Shown here in pieces: positions 34,895 through 43,848 of a stretch of DNA of 64,000 bases. Position numbers and translations under genes: made by a program. Below the pieces are notes generated by a model that was not told the origin of the DNA, did no database searches, and saw nothing but the letters and a program-made list of their open reading frames with translations. Every line of letters starts with the position of its first letter. Positions within the stretch are counted from its first letter, which is position 1. Source of the DNA: Gemmatimonadota bacterium (lineage in GTDB: Bacteria; JAAXHH01); NCBI GenBank assembly GCA_026702745.1, contig JAPPBT010000060.1, positions 46,571 through 110,570 of the forward strand. The letters run 5' to 3'.

Positions 34895-35710
34895 ATGACG
34901 CTCAATGACCAGCAGATCGCCGCGTTCCGCGAATCGGGTTACCTGTTCTTCGCAGGTTTGCTCGATGAAGAGGAAATGAGGACGCTTAGGGACGCGGTGC
35001 CGGACGTGCTCAGCCGGGAAGGACCGGAGGTGGTGCGGGAGAAGGACGACCCCACGGCCGCCCGGCTGGCTTTTGGGGCCCATACCTACTCCGAGCCCTT
35101 CGAACGATTGGCGCGGCTTCCCCGCCTGATGGACCCGGTCCGCCAGTTGCTGGGGGACGAGGTCTACCTTCACCAGACCCGGATGAACCCCAAGCAGGGC
35201 TTCGGGAGCGGGGCGTCGTGGACCTGGCACCAGGATTTCCCGTCATGGTACAAGGTCGACGGCATGCCCGAGCCGAATTGCATCATGGCGTCGGTGTTCA
35301 TCGACGACTGCACGCCCGTCACCTCGCCTCTCCTGATCATTCCGGGTTCGCACAGGTGGGGCCTGCTGGACTCGGAACTGCACGAGGACGCGAAGGGCCG
35401 AGGCTACGATCTTTTCCATATCGACCAGTCGACGCTGCAGCAACTGGCCGACGAGAACGGCATCGAACCGCTGATCGGTCCGGCGGGTTCGGTCGCCCTG
35501 ATCCACAGCAACATCGTCCACGGATCTGCGGACAACGTCTCGCCCTGGCGGCGAGCCATCTTCTACCTGATCTACAACGCCGTCGGCAATGCCTGCACGC
35601 GCGAGGTCAGGCCCTGGTACCAGAACAACCGGGACTTCACGCCCCTGGAACCGATCGGAGATGACGGGCTGCGGACCTACAGCGCCGCGCAGGCCACCCC
35701 GGCTCGCTAA
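34895..35710 (+). CDS. Phytanoyl-CoA dioxygenase (PhyH) family protein
   Basis: A 271-residue 2-oxoglutarate/Fe(II) oxygenase-fold protein. Candidate iron ligands are H and D in TWHQDFPSW and the distal H in IHSNIVHGSADN; the 2-oxoglutarate-binding R is in WRRAIFYLIYN. Substrates vary widely in this family, from phytanoyl-CoA to ectoine and alkyl or phosphonate compounds, so the reaction is unknown. It is immediately downstream of glycosylasparaginase. A second PhyH protein lies at 61163-62026. Confidence 0.88.
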   Translation: MTLNDQQIAAFRESGYLFFAGLLDEEEMRTLRDAVPDVLSREGPEVVREKDDPTAARLAFGAHTYSEPFERLARLPRLMDPVRQLLGDEVYLHQTRMNPKQGFGSGASWTWHQDFPSWYKVDGMPEPNCIMASVFIDDCTPVTSPLLIIPGSHRWGLLDSELHEDAKGRGYDLFHIDQSTLQQLADENGIEPLIGPAGSVALIHSNIVHGSADNVSPWRRAIFYLIYNAVGNACTREVRPWYQNNRDFTPLEPIGDDGLRTYSAAQATPAR

Positions 35711-35716
35711 TCCGAT

Positions 35717-36703
35717 CTAGTCCGCGGCATTTGCCGCCTGGATCGCCGCGTGGATGTACCCGTAGGCGTAGGCGAACCCCACCTGGCCCGCTTCGGGCCC
35801 CGAAATCCCGGGTACGTGGTCCGGCATGATCATGTACTCGTATCCCACTTCCTTGTAGGTACGCATCGCCTTCAGCATGTCGACGTCGCCCTCGTCGGGG
35901 AAGACCTCCACGAATTTGTTCAGCCGTCCCTTGATGTTCCGGAAGTGGACGTTGAAGATCTTCTTACGGGTGCCGAAGTAGCGGATTACGTCGTGGATCT
36001 CCTCCGCGGGGTTCTCCAGGCTCTCCGACATGCAGCCCTGGCAGAAGTTCAGCCCGTTGTAGGGACTGTCGTACAGGTCGATCAGCTTCTTGAAACCGTC
36101 CGACATGCCCAGCACGCGGGCGACACCACGGTACGTCCGGCCGTGCCCGATGCCCGGGTCTGACGGGTGGCAGGCCATCTGTACCTTGTATTCCTCGGCC
36201 ACGGGGATGATCGTCTTCAGCCAGTGGTCGATGCGTTCCCACATCTCGTCCTCGTCGGCGGGACCGCCTTCGAATTCAGGCCGTGACTGGTCCAGCTTGT
36301 CGTAGTCGAAGGTCGACAGCTTCGCGCCGCCGCGGCCGTAACTGGGCTCGGTACGCAGGTGGCCCAGCAGGGTGATGTTATAGTTCAGTCCCCGAATCCC
36401 GGCCTCCGAAGCCATGCGCACGGTCTCGCACATGCGGTCCAGCGCGCGGTCCCGCGCATCGCTCTTGCCCAGGAAAATAGCGCCGGCCTCGTTGTGGAAG
36501 GCACTCGCGGAGCCCAGGGGGATATGGATCATCTCGAGGTTTATCCCGTACCGGTCGAACCGCTCGCGCTGGGCTTTCAGCAGGTCGGTCGTCCACTCGG
36601 CCCAGGGCTCCGACGGCGTCTGGTCCACGTTGAATACGCCCAGCTGGGCCAGGACCTCGATGTCCGTGTCATTTCTGCACCGGGTCTGCGTTCCGATGTA
36701 CAT
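35717..36703 (-). CDS. uxuA: Mannonate dehydratase-like enzyme
   Basis: A 328-residue TIM-barrel protein starting MYIGTQTRCRNDTD, with GGAGG about 9 bases upstream of the ATG. Landmarks include NYNITLLGHLRTEPSYGRGGA, YKVQMACHPSDPG and KKIFNVHFRNIKG, matching the mannonate dehydratase family (removing water from D-mannonate to give 2-keto-3-deoxygluconate). Candidate metal ligands are His and Cys in this core. A longer in-frame extension to 37666 is antisense to the transporter and was rejected. It sits 24 bases after the transporter stop on the same strand, so it is likely co-transcribed and fed by it. Confidence 0.88.
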   Translation of the reverse strand: MYIGTQTRCRNDTDIEVLAQLGVFNVDQTPSEPWAEWTTDLLKAQRERFDRYGINLEMIHIPLGSASAFHNEAGAIFLGKSDARDRALDRMCETVRMASEAGIRGLNYNITLLGHLRTEPSYGRGGAKLSTFDYDKLDQSRPEFEGGPADEDEMWERIDHWLKTIIPVAEEYKVQMACHPSDPGIGHGRTYRGVARVLGMSDGFKKLIDLYDSPYNGLNFCQGCMSESLENPAEEIHDVIRYFGTRKKIFNVHFRNIKGRLNKFVEVFPDEGDVDMLKAMRTYKEVGYEYMIMPDHVPGISGPEAGQVGFAYAYGYIHAAIQAANAAD

Positions 36704-36726
36704 GTATGTCCTCCATGGTTGGGTGA

Positions 36727-38145
36727 TCAGGTCGCTTCTTCGGGTTCTTCCTGCATGGTCTTGCCGAAAATCCGAACGCGCTTGCCGGCGAGCAGGTCCC
36801 TCAGTTTGGTCCGGATGGCCCAGAGACATGCGAGAGAGGGGACGACCATCAGCGCCGTGATGACGAAAAAGGTCCCCCAGTCGCCATCGAGCCAGTCGAC
36901 CATCGCGCCGGAGGACGCCGCGAAGAGGGTTCGTCCCGCCGTTCCGATCGAGGCGAGCAGCGCGTACTGCGTGGCCGTATAGGTCCGGTCGACGAGCATC
37001 GAGATAAAGGCGACGAATATGACTGTCGCGAAAGCACCCGTAATATCGTCCGCCACGACGGCGGTCGCGAACATCAACTCGGACTTGCCCGTCCAGGCCA
37101 GGGTGGCGAACAGCAGATTGGTGGCCGCCATGGCGGTCCCCGCCAAGAACATGGCCGGCACCAGTCCGACCCGTATGGCGAAGAAACCACCCAGCACGGT
37201 GAAGGCTACGGTGACGACCCATCCCAGCCCCTTGGAATAGAGGGCGATGTCCGACAGGGTAAATCCGATCTCCCGGTAGAAGATGAGGGACATGCGGCCC
37301 AGGAACGCTTCGCCGATCTTGAACAGGAAGACGAAACCGAGCACGGCGGCGGCGATGGCGAATCCGTTGCGCCAGAAAAAGCTCGTCAACGGATTGGCCA
37401 CAGTACCCGCGAACCAGGCGACGACGCGCCCGAATCCGCTCGGCAGCGCCAGGCCGGCGGCGATCCGTTCGTCGTCCTCGGCCTGCGCCGCGATGCGATC
37501 GGCGGCGGTGGACTCCCGGACGAAGGCGAGGCCGATGTTGCAGAGAATAACCACCGCCCCGAGACAGAGAAAGGTGGTCTGCCAGTAGTCTTCGACGCCG
37601 GCGTTCTGCAAGGCCTGCGCGGTCTCCAGGGCGATCACGCCGCCCAGTTTGAACCCCGTCCACCAACCGACGACGGCCGTGGCCGCGCCGGCGGCCATGG
37701 ATTCGGATTCCGAGGTGCCGATCTGCTCGATGCGCAGCGCGTCAATCGCGATGTCCTGGGTGGCGGACGCGATGGCGATGACGAGACCGATAGCCACGAC
37801 AACGCTGAGGTCCGCCGTCGGCTGGGCGAGGCTCCAGAGCACCAGGCAGGCCAGGATGACGGCCTGAAGCGTAACGATCCAGGCCCGCCGGTGACCGAGC
37901 CATCCGGTCAGCAGCGGCAACCGTATGCGGTCGATCAGCGGCGCCCAGAGGAAGTTGAAGGCATACACGCCGAAGATCAGGCTGGCCCAGCCAATGGCCG
38001 TGCGGGAAAGCCCGTCTTCTTTCAACCAGAGATTGAGGCAACTGCCGATGAGCACCCAGGGGAATCCGCTGATGATCCCGAGCAGCAGGATGCGGGCCAT
38101 GCGGCGCTCGAAATAGATCGACAGCGATTCCCTGAAGCTTCGCAA
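36727..38145 (-). CDS. AmpG-like major facilitator (PAT/MFS) transporter
   Basis: A 472-residue membrane protein with about 12-14 hydrophobic helices. LLGIISGFPWVLIGSCLNLWLKEDG, SATQDIAIDALRIEQI and GWVVTVAFTVLGGF match AmpG/PAT permeases that import muropeptides or other sugar-peptide conjugates. A TTG start at 38145 has GGGGAGA 5 bases before it, and the earlier in-frame ATG has none, so TTG was chosen. Followed by mannonate dehydratase on the same strand; this is consistent with uptake of a uronate- or sugar-containing compound, but the substrate is inference. Confidence 0.85.
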   Translation of the reverse strand: MRSFRESLSIYFERRMARILLLGIISGFPWVLIGSCLNLWLKEDGLSRTAIGWASLIFGVYAFNFLWAPLIDRIRLPLLTGWLGHRRAWIVTLQAVILACLVLWSLAQPTADLSVVVAIGLVIAIASATQDIAIDALRIEQIGTSESESMAAGAATAVVGWWTGFKLGGVIALETAQALQNAGVEDYWQTTFLCLGAVVILCNIGLAFVRESTAADRIAAQAEDDERIAAGLALPSGFGRVVAWFAGTVANPLTSFFWRNGFAIAAAVLGFVFLFKIGEAFLGRMSLIFYREIGFTLSDIALYSKGLGWVVTVAFTVLGGFFAIRVGLVPAMFLAGTAMAATNLLFATLAWTGKSELMFATAVVADDITGAFATVIFVAFISMLVDRTYTATQYALLASIGTAGRTLFAASSGAMVDWLDGDWGTFFVITALMVVPSLACLWAIRTKLRDLLAGKRVRIFGKTMQEEPEEAT

Positions 38146-38260
38146 GGTGTCTCCCCGGTTGCGGTGCGTGCCCGGTCCGGCCGTGGGTGGGATGGGGCGT
38201 TGAAGACGACGGGAATGTATGCACCCCCTCATGCATCGTCAATTGAATTGCAGGGGATAG

Positions 38261-38329
38261 GACCATCGTCTCCTGGTGCCCCTGACCATCATCTCCCGCC
38301 GTCCTGGACCATCCTCTTCCGGCGCCTCG
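38261..38329. repeat. Degenerate 23-bp tandem repeat, three copies
   Basis: Three units beginning GACCATC, each 23 bases, with diverged middle parts; a fourth copy starts as GACCGCC. It lies in the 258-base divergent gap between the transporter and the cytochrome gene. Confidence 0.7.
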
Positions 38330-38403
38330 GACCGCCCGATCCAGTGGTGAATACGAAGGCGGTAGTCGTTGACAGGGAAGCGGGTTTCCCATAGGATAGA
38401 AAC

Positions 38404-39012
38404 ATGTTTTCAGTTGGGACTACGTGGTTGAAACTGTCACGGGCGCTTCGGCTTAGGGGCGGCATGCGGCGCTGGGGCGGCAGATGGCATCGGGGCGGTC
38501 CATGGTTCGCCGCCGGCATGTGGTTCGTCGTCGTGCTGCTGCTCCTTTACACTGGATGCGGCTCGTCCGGTTCGGACACGGAGCCAGCGGACCCGGATGA
38601 CAGGGAGGCCGTTGCCCGGGCGTTCCTGGCCCAGCTGGTCGAAGGCACGGTCACGCCGGGGACGATCGGCTTCCACGAGATCCCCTGGGAGTTCGTGCAG
38701 GATGGAAAGGCGCTGTATGTCCGGTACGGCTGCACCGTGTGCCACGGTATGGACGGTCATGGCGACGGACCGATTTCCTACACGCTGAAACCCCCGCCCC
38801 GCGATTTCCGGGACCCGGGGGCCTACCGCATCGGCCGCGACGTGGTCACGATCGCCCGTACGCTCAGGGACGGCATGCCCGACAGCCCGTCCATGGTACC
38901 CTTTCCCCATATCAAGGACGAAGAGCGCTTCAAGATCGCCATGTACGTGGCTTCTCTTCAGCCGCCCTCAGACGCGCCGTCATTCTATGAGTCGCCCGCG
39001 GACGCGCCTTAA
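38404..39012 (+). CDS. Class I c-type cytochrome lipoprotein
   Basis: A 202-residue monohaem cytochrome. A long leader with a basic N-region and hydrophobic helix (residues 36-51) ends in lipobox LYTGC with C52 as lipid site. The haem motif is C110-T-V-C113-H114, followed by GDGPISYTLKPPPRDF, similar to high-spin/low-spin periplasmic cytochromes, and a Met in SPSMVPFPH can supply the sixth ligand. AGGAT lies before the ATG. It begins the three-gene block with PCuAC and Sco, suggesting electron transfer or copper delivery to a cytochrome oxidase. Confidence 0.85.
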   Translation: MFSVGTTWLKLSRALRLRGGMRRWGGRWHRGGPWFAAGMWFVVVLLLLYTGCGSSGSDTEPADPDDREAVARAFLAQLVEGTVTPGTIGFHEIPWEFVQDGKALYVRYGCTVCHGMDGHGDGPISYTLKPPPRDFRDPGAYRIGRDVVTIARTLRDGMPDSPSMVPFPHIKDEERFKIAMYVASLQPPSDAPSFYESPADAP

Positions 39013-39032
39013 CCTTAACCCTGGTACTCAAT

Positions 39033-39482
39033 ATGACGATCAAGACTATTCATGGATGTGTTATAGGTATCTGGATACTGATGGTGATCATCACGACCGG
39101 ATGCCAGCCGGCGTACGATATGGAGATCGACGGCGCGTGGGTACGGGCCACGCCGCCGGACAGGGACGTTACCGGGGCCTACCTGGTGATCCGGAACCGG
39201 TCGGACCAGCCCCGGGAACTGCTGGCCGTGGAGACGCCGGCCGCGGAGTACGCGGAACTGCACACCATGCGCCAGGTCGACGACATGATGGAGATGGAGA
39301 AGATCGAAGGCGTGATGGTTCCGGCGCAAGGCGAGGCGGCATTGATACCCGGCGGAAACCACATCATGTTGTTCGGCGTGAAACGGCAGCTGGCGGAAGG
39401 CGACTCGGTGTCCCTCACGCTGCGCTTCGACGACCAGTCGACCCGGACGGTCACGTTCGAGGTGCTGAAGAGCCGTCCGTAG
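39033..39482 (+). CDS. PCu(A)C copper chaperone
   Basis: A 149-residue lipoprotein or anchored protein with a signal ending ITTGC (lipobox-like). The copper motif H-x-M, then M at spaced positions, then H-x-M is seen: ELHTMRQVDDMMEMEKIEGVM and GNHIMLFGV. It would carry Cu(I) in the periplasm to the Cu-A or Cu-B site of a cytochrome oxidase. The Sco gene 12 bases downstream is its usual partner. Confidence 0.9.
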   Translation: MTIKTIHGCVIGIWILMVIITTGCQPAYDMEIDGAWVRATPPDRDVTGAYLVIRNRSDQPRELLAVETPAAEYAELHTMRQVDDMMEMEKIEGVMVPAQGEAALIPGGNHIMLFGVKRQLAEGDSVSLTLRFDDQSTRTVTFEVLKSRP

Positions 39483-39494
39483 GAAGGTGTTCCA

Positions 39495-40253
39495 TTGGGT
39501 GCAAAGAAGCCTGGTCATCAGTTGTATCAGTCGACGATCTCGAACCTCACCGGCCTGGCCACCCGCACCGGTCTGGTCACCCTGGTCGGTCTGGCCACCC
39601 TCACCGGTCTGGTCACCCTGGTCGGTCTGGCCACCCTCACCGGTCTGGTCACCCGTACCGGTCTGGCCATTCTGTCCGCCGCGGCCCTGCTGCTTTACTC
39701 CGGCTGCCGCGCAGAACCGCCGCCACCGCCGCAGATCGACATCCCCGAACTCCTGGACTACGGCGAGCGGTTCGGCGGTGATTTCACGCTGACCGACCAG
39801 GACGAGGAGCGGTTCAACCTGTCGGAGTACCCCGGTGACGCCTTTCTGATCTTCTTCGGCTATACCTACTGCCCCGACGCCTGTCCACTCATGCTCTCCA
39901 TGCTGGCAGCCGTCTACGATGTGCTCGATCTCGAACCCGGCCAAGACGTGCGTACGATTTACATCACCGTCGATCCATTGCGCGACACGCCGGAGCAGCT
40001 CAGGGAGTACCTGGCCTACTTCTCCACGGTGGACGTCCGCGGTCTCACGGGATCGCGGGAGGAGATCGACGCGGTCGCCGAACGGTACGGTGTGCTGTAC
40101 AAACTGCAGGAGCCGAACGAGGCGGGTCACTACCTGGTGGCCCACACGACCACCCTGTTCCTGGTGGACCGGGAAGGTCGCCTGCGCTACCGGTTCCATC
40201 CGAGCGACCCCCCGGAATACATCGCGGCAGGAATAAAGCTGCTCTTCGAATAG
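39495..40253 (+). CDS. SCO1/SenC-family copper delivery protein with a repeat-expanded leader
   Basis: A 252-residue protein starting at TTG with GGAAGG about 9 bases upstream. The copper site is TYCPDACP with C126 and C130 and a distal His in LVAHTTTLFLVD. It assembles the Cu-A centre of cytochrome oxidase. The leader is abnormal: residues 21-56 are a hydrophobic tandem repeat of LATLTGLVTLVG units ending in a lipobox LYSGC with C71, so the signal/anchor is about 70 residues, more than twice normal. No internal Met offers a shorter start before the core. PCuAC lies upstream. Confidence 0.9.
   Translation: MGAKKPGHQLYQSTISNLTGLATRTGLVTLVGLATLTGLVTLVGLATLTGLVTRTGLAILSAAALLLYSGCRAEPPPPPQIDIPELLDYGERFGGDFTLTDQDEERFNLSEYPGDAFLIFFGYTYCPDACPLMLSMLAAVYDVLDLEPGQDVRTIYITVDPLRDTPEQLREYLAYFSTVDVRGLTGSREEIDAVAERYGVLYKLQEPNEAGHYLVAHTTTLFLVDREGRLRYRFHPSDPPEYIAAGIKLLFE
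39555..39662 (+). repeat. In-frame 36-bp tandem repeat (18-bp half units) in the Sco leader
   Basis: Three copies of a unit beginning CTGGCCACCC, each 36 bases, the last two nearly identical. Each is itself two 18-base half units. Encodes the hydrophobic repeat LATLTG/LVTLVG. Confidence 0.9.
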
Positions 40254-40290
40254 TCTGGGAAACCTTTGTTGCGGCCCGCTGAACCCATTC

Positions 40291-42693
40291 CTAATGATCG
40301 CGGCGCAGGGCGTCGACCGGGTTCATGGCGGCGGTCTGCAGCGTCTGCGAACTGACCGTCAGCCACGCGATCAACAGCCCGAGAAGCCCGGCGGCGGGGA
40401 ACAGCAGCAGCGAGACCTCGGTATGATAGGCGTACTGCCGAAGCCACTGCTGCATGACGAGGTACGCCACCGGCCAGGCGATGACGTTCGCGATGACCAC
40501 GAGGACGGTGTACTCCCTGGACAGCAGCAGGACAAGTTGACGTGCCGATGCGCCGAGGGCCTTTCGTATGCCCACCTCGCGCGTACGTTGTTTCGCCGTG
40601 AAGACCGCCAGCCCGAACAGGCCGAGGCACGCGGTGAAGACCGCGAGGCCGGCGAACATGGTCACGAGCCGGCCCAGCAACTGATCCGAACGATAGAGCC
40701 GGTCCACGTCCTGGTCGAGGAACGAGTAGGTGAAGGGGATTTCCGGCATGGATGCCTTCCACATGGATTCCAGGTCCCGCAGGGTCTCGCCGGGATCGCC
40801 GGGAACGAACCGCACGGCCCAGTAGCCGGAACCGCCGAAGGTGAAGATCACCGGCTCGACCCGCTCGTGCAGCGTCCTTAAGTGGAAGTCGCCCACTACC
40901 CCGACGACCTGCAGTTCATTGTTCCTCATTCGTACAAACCGGTCCATGGCCTCCGCGGGCGATTCCCAACTCAGGCGCCTGACCGCCTCCTCGTTGAGGA
41001 GACATCCGGTCGATCTTCCCCATCCTCCTCCATCCGGACCCTCAACCCACTCGAAGTCCCGTTCCCACGAAATGTCCCTGCCTTCCAGCAAAGTCAGGCG
41101 AAGCGTCCGGACCATGCCTCCTTCGGTATGGATATGCTGCATCTCCACGGTGCCCGCCGCCGGATCGTCGACCCGGTCCACGGGAAGGATGGGCAGCCTC
41201 CCGCGGCCGGCCGCGCGGCCGGGCATGTAGTTCGCCCCGGAGACGCTGACCACGCCGGCATGCTGCGGGTATCGGTCCCGTATCAGGTCGAAGTCCATGC
41301 CTTCGAGATCGGGCAGGATCACCACGTGTTCCTTCTCGAATCCCAGGTGTTTCTCCCGCATGTACTCCAATTGCAGGTACACCGTTCCGGTGCCGATCAT
41401 CAGCAGGATCGCCATGGAGAACTGGACGATCACGAGGGCTTTACGCAGGTTCACGGCACCGGTACTCGATGATCCACGGAAGATCATCGCGGGACTGATG
41501 CGGGACAGCAGCAGGGCGGGGTAGGCGCCGGCGAGGAGGCCGGCGGAAAGGACGATGACCGTACCACCCAGTACGGACCAGGGTTCCAGGGCGGGCATGG
41601 AAAGCACGTGGCCCGTCATGGACCTGAAAACGGGCAGGATCACCCAGACGGCAACCACGGCAACGAGGAACGCAACGGCGCTCAGGAGTATGGTTTCGCC
41701 GAGGTACTGCCGGACGATCTGGCCCTGTGTAGCTCCGGAGACCTTGCGCATGCCGATTTCGCGGGCGCGGGTAATGGACCGGACGATTGCCAGGTTCGTG
41801 AAATTCATGCAGGCGATCATCAGGATGAAGACCGCGATGGCGATCAGCATCCAGATGAACGAGACGTCGCCGTTCCCCTCCATTTCCAACTCCAGTTGAG
41901 AATAGAGATGGATGTCGAAAAGCGGCTGCAGCGCATAGGTGTGCGTAAAGGCCGTTGCCCGTTCGACAGCGTCGACGTGTTCATCCAGCCGCGCCTGCAG
42001 CAAGGCGCCGATCCCGTCGGGTGAAGCGCCTTCAGGTATGAGCAGGTACGTGTAGTACTGGCTGTTGGCCCAGTTCGTCAGCAGACGGATCGGATCGCCC
42101 CGTCCCGTCGTGGTGGCGATGGAGACATAGAAATCGGGGTGATAATGGGCATAGGGCGGAGGGTCCTCCATGATCGCGGTGATCGTGAAGGGAAACAGGT
42201 GGTCTCCTGTAATCATTTTGCCAATGGGGTCGGCATCCCCGAAGTACTTGCGGGCCATGGACGCGCTGATGATCATGGTATTCGGCGCCGTGAGCGCGGA
42301 TTCCGGATTGCCGCGCACCAGGGACACATCGAACACGTCGAAGAGGTTGCCGTCCGCCCAGTAGACCCGCTGTTCGTAAAATTGCTTTTCCTCGGTCGTG
42401 AACAGCCAGGTCCCCACCGTCGCCCGGATGCGCAGTACTTCCTCCACTTCGGGGAGTTGGTTGCCGATGAAGTCGGCCAGGATGCCGGGCGTCCGCGCCG
42501 TGCGGTCCGTCACCACACGGTAGATGCGGTCTCCCCGCGTATTGTGCCGGTCGTAGCTCAACTCGTCGCGGATGTACAGGAGGATGACCAGGCAGCAGGC
42601 CATGCCGATGGCGAACCCGATGACGTTGATCGCGGCATGGGACCGGGACGCGAGGATGTTCCGCCAGGCGGTGAGAAGGTAGTGTCCGATCAT
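40291..42693 (-). CDS. FtsX/MacB-type ABC transporter permease (paralogue D)
   Basis: An 800-residue permease. The ATG at 42693 has GAGGCG upstream and gives a protein aligning with the other permeases from its first residue (MIGHYLLTAWRNIL against MLKSYITIAIRHMA). It has the same double MacB_PCD/FtsX layout and cytoplasmic motifs REIGMRKVSGA and REVGIRKALGA. It is more diverged from paralogues A-C than these are from each other. It lies 7 bases downstream of the second sialidase-like gene, so the two are probably co-transcribed. An N-terminal extension to 42753 overlaps that gene and was rejected. No ATPase is nearby. Confidence 0.9.
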   Translation of the reverse strand: MIGHYLLTAWRNILASRSHAAINVIGFAIGMACCLVILLYIRDELSYDRHNTRGDRIYRVVTDRTARTPGILADFIGNQLPEVEEVLRIRATVGTWLFTTEEKQFYEQRVYWADGNLFDVFDVSLVRGNPESALTAPNTMIISASMARKYFGDADPIGKMITGDHLFPFTITAIMEDPPPYAHYHPDFYVSIATTTGRGDPIRLLTNWANSQYYTYLLIPEGASPDGIGALLQARLDEHVDAVERATAFTHTYALQPLFDIHLYSQLELEMEGNGDVSFIWMLIAIAVFILMIACMNFTNLAIVRSITRAREIGMRKVSGATQGQIVRQYLGETILLSAVAFLVAVVAVWVILPVFRSMTGHVLSMPALEPWSVLGGTVIVLSAGLLAGAYPALLLSRISPAMIFRGSSSTGAVNLRKALVIVQFSMAILLMIGTGTVYLQLEYMREKHLGFEKEHVVILPDLEGMDFDLIRDRYPQHAGVVSVSGANYMPGRAAGRGRLPILPVDRVDDPAAGTVEMQHIHTEGGMVRTLRLTLLEGRDISWERDFEWVEGPDGGGWGRSTGCLLNEEAVRRLSWESPAEAMDRFVRMRNNELQVVGVVGDFHLRTLHERVEPVIFTFGGSGYWAVRFVPGDPGETLRDLESMWKASMPEIPFTYSFLDQDVDRLYRSDQLLGRLVTMFAGLAVFTACLGLFGLAVFTAKQRTREVGIRKALGASARQLVLLLSREYTVLVVIANVIAWPVAYLVMQQWLRQYAYHTEVSLLLFPAAGLLGLLIAWLTVSSQTLQTAAMNPVDALRRDH

Positions 42694-42700
42694 GATCGCC

Positions 42701-43807
42701 TCATGGTGCCAGACGGCTCCAGTGCACGTCCATTGCGGCTTCGGTTCCCGCATAGTAGACCACCATGACCGTGCCGTCGGACAGGGCTTCCGCGTAGGGC
42801 AGGCCGAAGGACCACACCGAGAAGCCCAGGGCGCCCTTGGGATCTTCCTTCGGCGCCTCGTGGGCGTACAGGGTCACCTCGGATTCCGGACGGAAGACGC
42901 CGTCGATGGACGGCGCGACGCGGGCCTTGATGGACTGAGTCTGGAAACGGTCCACCCAGGCCAGGACGACGCGGCCGTCCGGAAGCACCGCGGGGTGGGC
43001 CGCCTGGTCGGTGACGCCGATGTCCTCCGGGTCCGACCAGGTCCGGCCGCCGTCGGAACTGATACGGCGGTGGATGTTGAGGTAGGATTCCGTTTCGGTA
43101 TTGTAGGTCCACGCGAATGCGCCGATCCGGCCGTCCGGCGCCACGGCCGACCGCAGGTCCCAGTTGAAGATCAGGCCCGTCGGGTCGAACCCGATGTTCA
43201 ATGGTTCGCCCCAGGTCCTTCCCTGGTCCGTGGAGTGGAAGGCGACGACCCGCTGGTACCATTTCGAGGTGTCGAGGTAGTGCTTGTTGGTCTCGATGGT
43301 CATCACCAGGGTATCGTCCGGAAGCTGCATGACCGGATTGGTCAGGCTTGCGGGCCCGATCTCCTCCGGCATGGGCACTTCGCGCCACGCCGTCCAGGTA
43401 TCTCCGCCGTCCTCGGAATCCGCCAGGAGGATCGACATGGGCACGCATCCCTCGGTCTCCGGATTGAAGAGTCCCGGGGCGTCGGGATAGGTCTCGCGGT
43501 CGATCCACATGGATGCGGCGATGATCCGGCCGGGCGCGAGTTCCGTGAGGTAGACGATCTTGACTGTTCCCCGGACGCCTCGCAGCAGGGGGGATTCGAA
43601 GGGCCGTTCGGGCGTGGTCCAGGTCTGACCGAGGTCAGAGGACCGGCTGACTTCGATCACTTCGTCCGCGCAGTCCTTGGTCGTGCCGCTGTGCCAGGTG
43701 GCGATCAAGGTGCCGTCGGACTTGCCGAGGACGGCGGGAAAGGTAAGGTTGGCGCGGTCGGTGCCGGGCACGCTGCGGCTGAGGACGCCGGAGTCGATGA
43801 TGCGCAT
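42701..43807 (-). CDS. BNR/Asp-box repeat protein, sialidase-like
   Basis: A 368-residue six-bladed propeller. Asp boxes SSDLGQTW, SEDGGDTW, STDQGRTW and SSDGGRTW are evenly spaced. It lacks a clear YRIP arginine motif at the N-terminus, so sialidase activity is less sure than for the gene at 27203; related families act on other glycans. No signal peptide is visible. It is followed by an FtsX-type permease on the same strand. Confidence 0.75.
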   Translation of the reverse strand: MRIIDSGVLSRSVPGTDRANLTFPAVLGKSDGTLIATWHSGTTKDCADEVIEVSRSSDLGQTWTTPERPFESPLLRGVRGTVKIVYLTELAPGRIIAASMWIDRETYPDAPGLFNPETEGCVPMSILLADSEDGGDTWTAWREVPMPEEIGPASLTNPVMQLPDDTLVMTIETNKHYLDTSKWYQRVVAFHSTDQGRTWGEPLNIGFDPTGLIFNWDLRSAVAPDGRIGAFAWTYNTETESYLNIHRRISSDGGRTWSDPEDIGVTDQAAHPAVLPDGRVVLAWVDRFQTQSIKARVAPSIDGVFRPESEVTLYAHEAPKEDPKGALGFSVWSFGLPYAEALSDGTVMVVYYAGTEAAMDVHWSRLAP

Positions 43808-43848
43808 GGGAATGAAGCCTTTCGAGTTGAGTTGATTATCCTGCCCAG

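Noticed and set aside
33833..35230. A 465-codon minus-strand frame over glycosylasparaginase and PhyH
   Set aside because: Both overlapped genes have complete catalytic motifs; this frame does not match any family.
36704..37666. Extension of mannonate dehydratase upstream to 37666
   Set aside because: The extension is another frame of the AmpG-like transporter; the family start MYIGTQTRC with a ribosome site is at 36703.
39555..39662. CRISPR array
   Set aside because: Repeat units are directly adjacent with no unique spacers, lie in frame in a coding region, and no cas genes are present.
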